Shown one piece after another: positions 1-8,109 of a stretch of DNA of 64,000 bases (position 1 is the first letter of the stretch; the number at the start of each line of letters is the position of its first letter). Below the pieces are notes generated by a model. The model saw only the letters and a program-made list of their open reading frames with translations, did no database searches and was not told the origin of the DNA. The DNA lies in NCBI GenBank assembly GCA_002021875.1, contig CP018627.1, positions 9,362,001 to 9,426,000 of the forward strand. Direction: 5' to 3'. The DNA comes from Streptomyces hygroscopicus. GTDB taxonomy: Bacteria > Actinomycetota > Actinomycetes > Streptomycetales > Streptomycetaceae. Both the position numbers and the translations under genes were made by a program.

Positions 1-1
1 C

Positions 2-694
2 AGAGGGCCGGAATTCCATGCGGCACCGACCATCGAACAGCGCCCCCCGGTCCCCAGACACGCTGTCATCTTCGATCTCGACGGGGTCGTCGTCGACAGC
101 TTCGAGGTGATGGGTGAGGCGTTCTCCCTGGCGTACGCCGAGGTCGTCGGCACCGGCGAGGCACCTTTCGAGGAGTACCGGCGCCACCAGGGCCGCTACT
201 TTCCCGACATCATGCGGATCATGGGCCTTCCGCTGGAGATGGAAGAGCCCTTCGTCCGCGAGAGCTACCGGCTCGCCGACCGCGTCCAGGTGTACGACGG
301 TGTCGTCGACGTCCTGCGGACGCTGAACGAACGCGGCCTCCGGCTGGCCATCGCCACCGGCAAGGCAGGCGAGCGCGCCCGGTCCCTGCTCGATGTCCTC
401 GGCCTGCTCCCGTACTTCGCCCACGTCATCGGCTCCGACGAGGTGCCCCGGCCCAAGCCCGCCCCTGACATCATCAGACGCGCACTCGAACTCCTCGAGG
501 TTCCGGCGGAGCGGGCCATCATGATCGGCGACGCCCCCACCGACCTGGCCAGCGCTCACAGCGCCGACGTCACCGCCGTAGCCGCGCTGTGGGGTTGCCA
601 GGCAGGGGCCGAATTGCTCGCCGCCGACCCCGATGTCGTCCTGCGGTGGCCCGTCGACCTGCTCGCCCTCTGCCCGGCTCTGCCCGGCCACTGA
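2..694 (+). CDS. HAD-family phosphatase, 5' end outside window (AHBA-pathway RifM-like)
   Basis: The reading frame is open to the left edge with no start codon in the window, so the gene is cut off. HAD motif I (IFDLDGVVVDS) is encoded around bases 68-100, so starting at the GTG at 107 would delete the catalytic aspartates. Later motifs are visible: a threonine motif II (LAIATGKAG, about 343-370), the lysine of PRPKPAPDI, and the acidic motif MIGDAPTDLAS. The protein belongs to the phosphoglycolate-phosphatase-like HAD subfamily. It is followed within 8 bp by a ROK sugar kinase; this phosphatase/kinase pair is the arrangement of rifM and rifN in the aminoshikimate (AHBA) pathway. The AHBA assignment is inferred from that pair and from the dehydroquinase at 6201; the exact substrate is not visible. 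Confidence 0.82.
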   Translation, partial: RGPEFHAAPTIEQRPPVPRHAVIFDLDGVVVDSFEVMGEAFSLAYAEVVGTGEAPFEEYRRHQGRYFPDIMRIMGLPLEMEEPFVRESYRLADRVQVYDGVVDVLRTLNERGLRLAIATGKAGERARSLLDVLGLLPYFAHVIGSDEVPRPKPAPDIIRRALELLEVPAERAIMIGDAPTDLASAHSADVTAVAALWGCQAGAELLAADPDVVLRWPVDLLALCPALPGH

Positions 695-701
695 ACCGCC
701 A

Positions 702-1631
702 GTGGCAGCCGCACCGCCGTCCTGGCACCTCGGCATCGACATAGGGGGCACCAAGGTCGCCCTGCGCGCCGAGTCGGCAGACGGACGCATCGAGGAGCAC
801 ACGTTCCTCTGGCCGAACGACCAGGACGGACCGGACCGAGACCTGGCCCTGCTGTCAGAGGGCGTCGCCACCCTGGCGGCCCGGACGGGTGACGGTTTCC
901 AGGCCGCAGGGGTCGCCGTCCCCGCCACGGTGGGCCCGGACGAGCAGGTCGTCTCCTGGCCCAGCCGACCGTCCTGGACCGGCCTCGCCCTCGGTCCCGT
1001 ACTGCGTGTCCTCGTACCCGGAGCGGCCATCGCCTGGGCGGACGACGGCGATGTGGCCGCCCTCGCCGAGGCCGAGGCGGCCGACTGCGCCGACCTGCTC
1101 TACATCGGCGTCGGAACCGGCATCGGCGGCGGCCTGCTCCTGGGCGGCCGCCTCTGCCCCGGCCCGGGTCGGGGCTCCTTCGAACTGGGCCATCTGGTCG
1201 TCGCGTCGGGCGGTCCGGTGTGCGTCTGCGGCCGTCAGGGCTGCCTCCAGGCGATCGCCTCGGGCCCGGCCACTCTGGCCCGGGCCCGCGAACTGCACGG
1301 CGCGCCGGTCACCTACGAAGAGCTGCGCGAAGCCCTCCGTACCGCCCGCCCATGGGCTATGGCCGCGATCGACGGCACCTGCCAGGCCCTGGCCACCGCC
1401 ATCATGGGGGTCACCGAACTGCTGCACCCCGGCCTCGCTGTGATCGGAGGCGGATTCACGGCAGGCATCGACAACCTGGTCGAGCGCGTAGCCACCCACC
1501 TGACACCCATGTCGCGCTCAGGCTGCCCCGCCCCGCCCGTCGCCGCGGCGCGGCTGGGCGGCCTTTCGTCGCTCCGAGGCGCGGTCCTGCTTGCCCGAGC
1601 CGTCACAGCCGGAGCCGTACCGCTTCTGTAG
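702..1631 (+). CDS. ROK-family sugar kinase (kanosamine kinase, RifN-like)
   Basis: This is a ROK kinase: an N-terminal phosphate-binding motif (GIDIGGTKVAL, residues about 10-20), a glycine-rich GVGTGIGGGLLLGG segment and a ROK zinc motif of the form CxCGxxGC. The residue after the last cysteine pair is Gln (GCLQ) where most ROK proteins have Glu. GTG at 702 was chosen because it puts the ATP motif near the N-terminus at the usual distance and lies just after the phosphatase stop; an ATG at 633 would add 23 residues and overlap the upstream gene. No strong ribosome binding site precedes 702, which suggests translational coupling. In AHBA clusters this kinase phosphorylates kanosamine to feed the aminoshikimate route; glucose or another amino sugar remains possible. 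Confidence 0.8.
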   Translation: MAAAPPSWHLGIDIGGTKVALRAESADGRIEEHTFLWPNDQDGPDRDLALLSEGVATLAARTGDGFQAAGVAVPATVGPDEQVVSWPSRPSWTGLALGPVLRVLVPGAAIAWADDGDVAALAEAEAADCADLLYIGVGTGIGGGLLLGGRLCPGPGRGSFELGHLVVASGGPVCVCGRQGCLQAIASGPATLARARELHGAPVTYEELREALRTARPWAMAAIDGTCQALATAIMGVTELLHPGLAVIGGGFTAGIDNLVERVATHLTPMSRSGCPAPPVAAARLGGLSSLRGAVLLARAVTAGAVPLL

Positions 1632-1710
1632 CTGCCGCTGCCCCGGTTCGCGGGGACACACGCGGCGCCGCGTCTACGACACCCCCGCTCTTCATCAAGA
1701 GGAGGCACGA

Positions 1711-3408
1711 ATGTACGAACGCCAGTCCGTCTTCGCCGACATCCAGGATCCGCTGTGGCCACCCACCGCCGTCCGGCCGTCCGCCGAAGCCATCGAGAGA
1801 TATCGGCGGGAGGGCCAGTGGCGCGCTGAGCACTTCCTGACGGATCTGCATCGGCACCGCCGGGAGCGGCCGGGCGAGATCGCCGTCATCGGTTATCGCG
1901 CGGACGGCACCACCGAGACGTTGTCGTGGTCGCGGTATGCCGATCAGGTCGAGCAGTTCGCGTCGGCGTTGCGCGCGCTCGGTGTGGGGCCGGGCCAGGT
2001 CGTCGCCGTCCAGTTGCCGAACTGGTGGGAGACCAGCGCGCTGATCCTGGCCGTCATGCGTACCGGTGCGGTGGTCGCCCCGGTCACCGCGGCGCTGCGC
2101 GGCCGGGAGCTGGAGAAGGTGCTGGCTCAGCTGCGCGTCACGGTCGTGGTGACGGTCGGGGAATGGTATGGCTACGACTATGCCGGAGCGCTTGCCGAGA
2201 TGGCGGAACGCCTGCCGCACCTGCGGCATCGGGTGGTCGCCGGTCGCGATGCCGGTCGTGGCGAGATGGATTTTCAAGACCATTTCCAGCGTACGCCGTG
2301 GGCGCAGCAGTACCCGATGCCACTGGACGAACCGGTGGATCCCGACCAGGTGGCTCTGGTGCTGTTCACCGCCGGGACGACGGGGGAGCCGAAGGGTGTG
2401 CTGCACACCTCCAACACGATGTCGGCCGCGGCCGGCGCGATCGTCGGCGAGGAGCGGATCAGCGGCTCGGAGGCGTCCTACACGCCGCACAATCTGACGA
2501 GTAGCCTCAGCATCGCCGTCTCTCTCGTGTCTCCTCTGCTCAGCGGTAGCCGGGCGGTGCTGTTCGACAAGTGGGCGCCCGGCCGGATCGCGGAGATCGT
2601 CGCGGAGGCGCGGGTGAGCATCATCACCGCCGCCGCGTCGTTCATCGACATGATCGTGCGGTCCGCGGTCGCCGCCGGTAACGACACATCGTCGCTGCGG
2701 TATCTGTTCTCGGAGGGCGCGCCGATCCCGCCGAAGCTGGTTCGGGAGGTGTACGAGGAGCTGGGCGTGCCTTTGCGGGCCACGTACGGCATGACCGAGC
2801 TGCCGATCGGGACCTGGACGCGCCCGAGCGACCCGCCGGACTGGGCCGCCCACAGTGACGGGCGTCCCGGGCCGGCTGTGGAGATCGACCTGCGCGCCGA
2901 CGGCGAGGTCAGCAAGGCGAACCCGGCCGTGCTGTATGTGCGTGGCGCCGGAGTCTGTGTGGCGTTCGTCGGCCTGGACACCGGCGCGGTCGAGATTCTC
3001 TGCGACCGCGACGACGGCTGGCTCGACACCGGCGACCTGGTCGTGCCGGACGGCCGCGGCGGGATCCGGCACGTCGGCCGGGTCGCGGACCGCATCGGCG
3101 ACGGCTTCATGATCCCGGTCGTCGACGTCGAGGCCCAGGTGCTCGAGCACCCGGCCGTCGCGGCCGTCGCGATCGTCGGCTACTTCGACGCGGTCGGCAA
3201 GGAGACCGGATGCGCGGTCATCGTCGCCGCCGGCCCGCCCCCGACGCTCGAACAGCTCCGCACGTACCTCACGGCCCAGGGCATGACCGAGGCTTACCAG
3301 CCGACGCGCCTCGAGGTCGTACCGGTGCTGCCGCGCAACGCCAACGGCAAAGTCCTCAAGCGTGAGCTCCGGTGGCGGGTGCAGGAACAGTTCGGTCACC
3401 CCGTCTAG
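1711..3408 (+). CDS. AMP-dependent acyl-CoA ligase (cyclohexanecarboxylate-CoA-ligase-like)
   Basis: This is a 565-residue ANL-superfamily ligase. The phosphate-binding loop FTAGTTGEPKG lies at about residues 219-229, the YGMTE motif near 360, the hinge GDLVVPD and the C-terminal catalytic lysine region NANGKVLKREL near 543. The ATG at 1711 has a GAGGAGG ribosome binding site seven bases upstream, which rules out the longer in-frame extension. The sequence type resembles AliA/BadA-like carboxylate-CoA ligases. It sits between AHBA-type genes and a convergent FAD monooxygenase. It could activate a starter or side-chain acid for the polyketide, or supply an acyl-CoA for the extender-unit genes at 6748-10871. 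The substrate cannot be read from the sequence. Confidence 0.85.
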   Translation: MYERQSVFADIQDPLWPPTAVRPSAEAIERYRREGQWRAEHFLTDLHRHRRERPGEIAVIGYRADGTTETLSWSRYADQVEQFASALRALGVGPGQVVAVQLPNWWETSALILAVMRTGAVVAPVTAALRGRELEKVLAQLRVTVVVTVGEWYGYDYAGALAEMAERLPHLRHRVVAGRDAGRGEMDFQDHFQRTPWAQQYPMPLDEPVDPDQVALVLFTAGTTGEPKGVLHTSNTMSAAAGAIVGEERISGSEASYTPHNLTSSLSIAVSLVSPLLSGSRAVLFDKWAPGRIAEIVAEARVSIITAAASFIDMIVRSAVAAGNDTSSLRYLFSEGAPIPPKLVREVYEELGVPLRATYGMTELPIGTWTRPSDPPDWAAHSDGRPGPAVEIDLRADGEVSKANPAVLYVRGAGVCVAFVGLDTGAVEILCDRDDGWLDTGDLVVPDGRGGIRHVGRVADRIGDGFMIPVVDVEAQVLEHPAVAAVAIVGYFDAVGKETGCAVIVAAGPPPTLEQLRTYLTAQGMTEAYQPTRLEVVPVLPRNANGKVLKRELRWRVQEQFGHPV

Positions 3409-3449
3409 CCCCAACGCCGCGACTCTGTTGGTGATGTTGGCGGGGTCAT

Positions 3450-3500
3450 GGCTCCCGGTGAGGCGGCTGTCGACCGAGGACAGAAGCCTGACCGGGAGCC
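3450..3500. terminator. bidirectional terminator-like hairpin between convergent genes
   Basis: Arms GGCTCCCGGTGAGGC (3450-3464) and GCCTGACCGGGAGCC (3486-3500) pair over 15 bp with one mismatch around a 21-base loop. It lies between the convergent ligase (ends 3408) and monooxygenase (ends 3525). No T-run follows, as is usual in high-GC actinobacteria. Confidence 0.6.
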
Positions 3501-3524
3501 TCGCTGTTCCGCTGTCCGCGGTCG

Positions 3525-5150
3525 CTATCGTCTCCCCGCCGGAACGCCCGCACCCATGCCGGCCCGCAGGTCGTCCACCAGGACCGCGGCGGCCCCCGGT
3601 CCCGAGGCCGCCCCGTACACGTGGTAGTCCGGGCGGATCAATACTGCTTCGGCCCCGTGGCGTGCGAGAAAGGCACGGTAGACGCCGCCCACGTCGGCCA
3701 CCGACATGTTCTGGGGCGTCCCGTCCCCGGGGAGCAGGGTCACCACGTGCGTGCCCAGGCTCGTCAGGAATGCCGACTGCTCTGCGTCGAGGCCGGTATC
3801 CGCGCCCTCTGTCAGCAGCAGGACGAAACCGCGGCCGACCACGTCGTCGAACAGGCCGGTGCCCCTGAGACCGCGTACCAGGCCCTGAGGGACCGTCTCG
3901 CCGGCCGGGGACACAGGCGAACCGTCCGTACCGCGTCGAAGGAGCCCCTCCGTCAGGGGCCGCGACAGGTCCGGGACCGTCGGACCGCGGCCACGGCGCC
4001 TCGCCAGAATCGTGGCATCACGGTCGGCTGCGGCCACGGGGTCCGTCACGCAGATCATCCGGCCCAGCTGGACCGAGGACAGAATCGACTCGCGCACCTG
4101 TGCGCGGCGTTCGTCCGTGTAGGTGTCGAGGAGCGACTCCGGGGCGATGCCCCCAAGCACCAGGTCCAGTTTCCACGCCAGGTTGACGACGTCGCGGATG
4201 CCCGAGCACAAGCCCTGCCCGGCGTACGGCGGCATCAGATGGGCCGCGTCTCCGGCCAACAGGACCCGGCCTACTCGCCAACGCTCAGCCCACTGGGATT
4301 GGAAGATGTAGGTGATGCTGCGCAACAGCGTCGCGGTGTCGGGGGTCACCCCGTGCGGGGCGAGGAGTCGCCAGGCAGTCTCCGTCCGGTTGAGATCCGC
4401 GGCCCGCTCGCCGGGCAGCCGCATGAACTCCCAGCGCCGATGCCCGGGACCGCTACCGACCAAGGTGGTCGGCCTGGCCGGGTCGCAGATCTGAATGTTG
4501 GTCGGGACGAACTCACTCGGCTCGTGCAGCTTCACGTCGCACAGCAGCCACTCGTAGGAGAATCCGAGGTCGGTGACCGGCACGTCCAGGTGGTCACGGA
4601 CGAAGCTGTTGGCGCCGTCGCAGCCCACTACCCACCGCGCGGTGTACGTGTGGGTTGCGCCGTCCTCGTCTTCGGCCGTCACCGTGACCCGGTCGTCTCG
4701 CTCCTCGATTCCCACGACCTGGCGGCCCCGCACCACCGTCACACCGGGCAACGCGGCCGCCCGCTCGGCCAGTAGTTCCTCGAGGGCGGGCTGGTGCATG
4801 GTATTGGCGTCAGGCCACCCGTACGGGCCCTGCGCGCGAAAGGCGACGTCGAGGAGGATCTCACCGTCGGCCGAGCGCCACTGGTATCCGGTGGCGGGCT
4901 CGCTGACCCGGCTGAGGTCCGGGCCCGTCCCGCAGCCGGCGAGCAGGCGCGCGGTCTCGCCGTCGAAGCTGGTCGCCCGGGGCAGGGTATAGGGGCGTCG
5001 ACGCCGTTCCAGGATCATGGTCTGCCGGCCGCGCTGGGCCAGCAGGACCCCTAGCGTGGCCCCGACCGGTCCGTCGCCGACGACGATCACATCTGCGTCC
5101 GTCTCGGGGCCCGCGCAGGCGGGCGGCTTGTGCGGTGACGTCTCGGGCAC
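3525..5150 (-). CDS. FAD-dependent aromatic monooxygenase (MhpA / Rif-Orf19-like)
   Basis: This is a class A flavoprotein hydroxylase of about 541 residues. The dinucleotide motif VVGDGPVGATLG is near the N-terminus, the second FAD motif GDAAHLMPPYAGQGLCSG is mid-protein, and a thioredoxin-like tail of about 150 residues follows. The GTG at 5150 is chosen because an AAGGG ribosome binding site stands six bases upstream and the FAD motif then begins about 20 residues in; a GTG at 5222 would add 24 residues with no support. MhpA-like enzymes hydroxylate phenolic rings. In ansamycin clusters a homologue (Rif-Orf19) is implicated in oxidising the AHBA-derived ring for naphthalene formation. It is transcribed away from the thioesterase, with a 235 bp divergent region between them. 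Confidence 0.82.
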   Translation of the reverse strand: MPETSPHKPPACAGPETDADVIVVGDGPVGATLGVLLAQRGRQTMILERRRRPYTLPRATSFDGETARLLAGCGTGPDLSRVSEPATGYQWRSADGEILLDVAFRAQGPYGWPDANTMHQPALEELLAERAAALPGVTVVRGRQVVGIEERDDRVTVTAEDEDGATHTYTARWVVGCDGANSFVRDHLDVPVTDLGFSYEWLLCDVKLHEPSEFVPTNIQICDPARPTTLVGSGPGHRRWEFMRLPGERAADLNRTETAWRLLAPHGVTPDTATLLRSITYIFQSQWAERWRVGRVLLAGDAAHLMPPYAGQGLCSGIRDVVNLAWKLDLVLGGIAPESLLDTYTDERRAQVRESILSSVQLGRMICVTDPVAAADRDATILARRRGRGPTVPDLSRPLTEGLLRRGTDGSPVSPAGETVPQGLVRGLRGTGLFDDVVGRGFVLLLTEGADTGLDAEQSAFLTSLGTHVVTLLPGDGTPQNMSVADVGGVYRAFLARHGAEAVLIRPDYHVYGAASGPGAAAVLVDDLRAGMGAGVPAGRR

Positions 5151-5318
5151 GGGGAACCCTTCATCGCAGGGTGGCTGGGGCAGGCGCAACTGCCGTACTG
5201 GGAACGGCGCAAGACTAACCACGCGTACCGGCGTTCGTGCCGCTCGAGGGGCTGGACTATCAAATCTGGGGATACCAGGTGTCTCCGGCGCGAACCTAGG
5301 CTTCCGATACTCCGCCTC

Positions 5319-5381
5319 ACCAACCGCGAGGAGCTCGCCACCGACCGCGAGGAGCTCGTCACCGACCGCGAGGAGCTCGTC
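5319..5381 (+). repeat. three tandem 21-bp repeats, each carrying a Shine-Dalgarno-like GAGGAG
   Basis: Copies occupy 5319-5339, 5340-5360 and 5361-5381. The second and third are identical over 20 of 21 or more bases, and the first differs at two positions. Each contains CGCGAGGAGCTCG. The last GAGGAG is ten bases from the ATG at 5386. They occupy the leader of the thioesterase gene. Confidence 0.85.
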
Positions 5382-5385
5382 CGGT

Positions 5386-6150
5386 ATGACTCAAGCAACG
5401 GCGCACTTCGAGAAATGGGTGCGTGTCTCGCACCCCGCGCCGCAGAGCACCGTGCGGCTTGCCTGCCTGCCGTACGCGGGCGGCTCCGCAAGCTTTTTCT
5501 TCCCGGTGGCCAAGGCACTGCACCCGTCGGTGGAGGTGCTGGCCCTGCAGTACCCGGGTCGGCAGAATCGGTTCCACGAGCCGAGGATCGACAACATCCC
5601 CGAATTCGCGGACCAGATATTCGCCGCGTTGCGGCATTTGGACGACAAGCCACTCGCGCTGTTCGGCCACAGCATGGGTGCCGTCCTCGCGTACGAGGTG
5701 GCACTGCGCATGCAGGACGCCGGGATGCCCGCGCCGGTACGGGTTTTCGCGTCAGGTCGCAGGGCGCCGTCCCGCTATCGCGATGAGCGGATACATACGG
5801 CGCCCGACCCTGAATTCATGGCCGAGATGAGGGCGCTCGGCGGCACCGACGAGACGCTGCTCGGTGACCCGGAAGTTCTGGCGATGATCCTGCCGGCCAT
5901 CCGTAGCGACTACACCGCCATCGAGCGGTACCAGCACGAGCCCGGCCGCCGCCTTGACTGCCCGCTGACCGTGCTCACCGGAGACAGCGACCCTCGGGTC
6001 TCCCGGGAGGAGGCCGAGGCCTGGGCGGGGCACACCACCGCGACGAGTGAGACGAAGGTCTTCCGGGGCGGCCACTTCTTCCTCGCCGACCGCGCGGCCG
6101 AGGTCATCGATCTGGTGGCCCGGCGGCTCGGGGGCACTTCCGACCGATGA
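5386..6150 (+). CDS. type II thioesterase of a polyketide/nonribosomal pathway
   Basis: This alpha/beta hydrolase of 254 residues matches the usual length of editing thioesterases. The nucleophile motif GHSMG puts the serine at residue 96, the catalytic aspartate lies in TGDSDPRVS, and the histidine is His230 in GGHFF. The N-terminal CLPYAGGSASFF is typical of the RifR/GrsT group. ATG 5386 follows the tandem repeats described at 5319-5381. Such enzymes hydrolyse stalled or wrongly decarboxylated acyl groups from carrier proteins in the cytoplasm. Its presence implies a modular PKS or NRPS nearby, outside this window. Confidence 0.9.
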   Translation: MTQATAHFEKWVRVSHPAPQSTVRLACLPYAGGSASFFFPVAKALHPSVEVLALQYPGRQNRFHEPRIDNIPEFADQIFAALRHLDDKPLALFGHSMGAVLAYEVALRMQDAGMPAPVRVFASGRRAPSRYRDERIHTAPDPEFMAEMRALGGTDETLLGDPEVLAMILPAIRSDYTAIERYQHEPGRRLDCPLTVLTGDSDPRVSREEAEAWAGHTTATSETKVFRGGHFFLADRAAEVIDLVARRLGGTSDR

Positions 6151-6200
6151 ACGACGGACTGGATGCGGTGGCCCGGACCCTTCGAACGGCGAGGTGACAC

Positions 6201-6644
6201 ATGAGCATGATGCTCCTGCTGAATGGGCCCAACCTCGGCATATTGGGCCGCCGCGAGCCGACGATCTACGGCACCGACACCCTGGCCGACATCGAGCAGG
6301 CGGTCGCCGACGAGGTGAGCGAGCAGGGCTGGAAGGTCCTGTCCCTGCAACGAGACTCGGAGGGCGAACTGGTGAGCGCCATCCACGAACACGGCCCCGA
6401 CAGCGTTGGCGCGGTGGTCAACCCAGGCGCTCTCATGATCGCCGGCTGGAGCCTGCGCGACGCGCTCGCCAGCTACGAGCACCCGTGGATCGAGGTGCAC
6501 CTGAGCAACGTGTGGGCGCGGGAGCAGTTCCGGCACGAATCGATCATCGCCCCGCTGGCCTCCGGGCTCGTGGTGGGCCTGGGCGCGTACGGCTACCGCC
6601 TGGCGGCCCGCGCCCTGCTGCACGTAACCGGCGCGTCCCGATGA
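6201..6644 (+). CDS. type II 3-dehydroquinate dehydratase (aminodehydroquinate dehydratase, RifJ-like)
   Basis: This 147-residue protein has the type II dehydroquinase length and motifs: LLNGPNLGILGRREP with the flexible-loop Arg and following Tyr (TIYG), then VVNPGAL, EVHLSN with the catalytic His, and FRHES. The anion-binding loop is unusual: the common NPGAYTHTS is NPGALMIAG here, and SNIHARE is SNVWARE. In an AHBA cluster this enzyme dehydrates 5-amino-5-deoxy-3-dehydroquinate to aminodehydroshikimate. A separate copy beside a thioesterase and CCR, away from other aro genes, supports the secondary-metabolite role. Substrate choice (amino versus oxygen ring) is inferred from context. Confidence 0.88.
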   Translation: MSMMLLLNGPNLGILGRREPTIYGTDTLADIEQAVADEVSEQGWKVLSLQRDSEGELVSAIHEHGPDSVGAVVNPGALMIAGWSLRDALASYEHPWIEVHLSNVWAREQFRHESIIAPLASGLVVGLGAYGYRLAARALLHVTGASR

Positions 6645-6747
6645 CGGGTCCCCGGAGCGGCCAGACACCGTCAACAAGATCACGACAACGTGCTTCGCGA
6701 TCACGGACCCGTGCGTCGGGAGGACCCCGCGCCAACAGGAGACAGAC

Positions 6748-8106
6748 ATGAGCAGCTTGTCCCGAGCCGTGCTGGACGGCGCGTCCGCCACGGAGATCGA
6801 GGCCGCCCCGGTACCCGCCACCTACCTGGCCCTGCATCTGCGGGCCGAGGACACCGACATGTTCAAGGGGGTGGCCGACAAGGACGTCCGCAAGTCGCTG
6901 CGTCTCGGCCACGTTCCCATGCCGGAGTTGGCGCCCGACGAGGTCCTCGTCGCGGTGATGGCCAGCTCCATCAACTACAACACGGTCTGGTCGGCCATGT
7001 TCGAGCCGATCCCGACCTTCCACTTCCTCAAGCAGAACGCCCGGCAGGGCGGCTGGGCGGCACGCCACGACCAGCCCTACCACGTGCTCGGCTCCGACTG
7101 CTCCGCCGTCGTGGTACGCGTCGGCACCGGCGTACGGCGCTGGAAGCCGGGCGACCACGTCACCGTCCACCCCGTACACGTCGACGACCAGGAGCCCGCC
7201 ACTCACGGTGACGGCATGCTCGGCTCCGAACAACGGGCCTGGGGATTCGAGACCAACTTCGGCGCCCTGGCCGAGTACGGGATCGTCCGATCCACCCAAC
7301 TGCTGCCCAAGCCCGCCCACCTGACGTGGGAGGAGGCCGCGGTCAACCCGCTGTGTGCGTCAACCGCCTACCGGATGCTCGTCAGCGACCGCGGAGCCCA
7401 CATGAAGCAGGGCGACATCGTCCTGATCTGGGGCGCCTCCGGGGGCCTCGGCTCGTACGCCATCCAGTTCGTCAAGAACGGCGGCGGCATCCCGGTGGCG
7501 GTCGTCAGCTCCGCGCAGAAAGAGGCGGCGGTGCGCGCCCTCGGCTGCGACTTGGTGATCAACCGCACCGAGCTGGGCATCACCGACGACATGGCCGACG
7601 ACCCCCGGCTCGTCGTCGAGACCGGCAGGAAGCTCGCCAAGCTCGTCGTCGAGAAGGCCGGCCGGGAACCTGACATCGTGTTCGAGCACACCGGCCGCGT
7701 CACCTTCGGGCTCTCCGTGATCGTGGCACGACGCGGCGGCACCGTGGTGACCTGCGGATCCAGCTCCGGCTACCTGCACACCTTCGACAACCGATACCTG
7801 TGGATGAAGCTCAAGAAGATCGTCGGCAGCCACGGAGCCAACTACGAGGAGCAGCAGGCCACCAACCGGCTGTTCGAGAGCGGCGCCGTCGTCCCGGCCA
7901 TGTCGGCCGTCTATCCGCTCGCCGCGGGCGCCGACGCGTGCCGGATCGTCCAGACCAGCCGGCAGGTGGGCAAAGTCGCGGTGCTCTGCATGGCACCGGA
8001 ACCCGGGCTCGGGGTGACCGACCCCGAGCTGCGCGGCCGGATCGGGGAGGACCGGCTCAACCCGCTGCGCGGTCTCACCGCCGGCCCCGATTCCAGGGAG
8101 CTCTGA
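6748..8106 (+). CDS. crotonyl-CoA carboxylase/reductase homologue (alkylmalonyl-CoA forming)
   Basis: This 452-residue medium-chain dehydrogenase/reductase has the CCR hallmarks: an N-terminal extension, the segment AVMASSINYNTVWS, a nucleotide motif WGASGGLGSYAIQ near residues 227-239, and C-terminal FETNFG and GSHGANYEE segments. ATG 6748 follows an AGGAGAC ribosome binding site. CCRs reductively carboxylate 2-enoyl-CoAs with NADPH and CO2 to give substituted malonyl-CoAs. The gene is three bases from an acyl-AMP ligase, and the KAS III gene overlaps that one, so the three form an operon of the RevT/RevS/RevR type (reveromycin). The alkyl chain length accepted cannot be stated from sequence alone. 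Confidence 0.9.
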   Translation: MSSLSRAVLDGASATEIEAAPVPATYLALHLRAEDTDMFKGVADKDVRKSLRLGHVPMPELAPDEVLVAVMASSINYNTVWSAMFEPIPTFHFLKQNARQGGWAARHDQPYHVLGSDCSAVVVRVGTGVRRWKPGDHVTVHPVHVDDQEPATHGDGMLGSEQRAWGFETNFGALAEYGIVRSTQLLPKPAHLTWEEAAVNPLCASTAYRMLVSDRGAHMKQGDIVLIWGASGGLGSYAIQFVKNGGGIPVAVVSSAQKEAAVRALGCDLVINRTELGITDDMADDPRLVVETGRKLAKLVVEKAGREPDIVFEHTGRVTFGLSVIVARRGGTVVTCGSSSGYLHTFDNRYLWMKLKKIVGSHGANYEEQQATNRLFESGAVVPAMSAVYPLAAGADACRIVQTSRQVGKVAVLCMAPEPGLGVTDPELRGRIGEDRLNPLRGLTAGPDSREL

Positions 8107-8109
8107 GAC

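Noticed and set aside
1603..3414. A 603-codon open frame on the minus strand opposite the ligase
   Set aside because: It mirrors the ligase exactly, is rich in Arg, Asp and His as expected for an antisense GC-rich frame, and has no family motif or ribosome binding site.
5150..5222. Longer N-terminus of the FAD monooxygenase from a GTG at 5222
   Set aside because: No ribosome binding site and no family sequence in the added residues, whereas GTG 5150 has AAGGG six bases upstream.
5319..5381. Short tandem repeats considered as a CRISPR array
   Set aside because: Units are contiguous with no spacers, and no cas genes are present.
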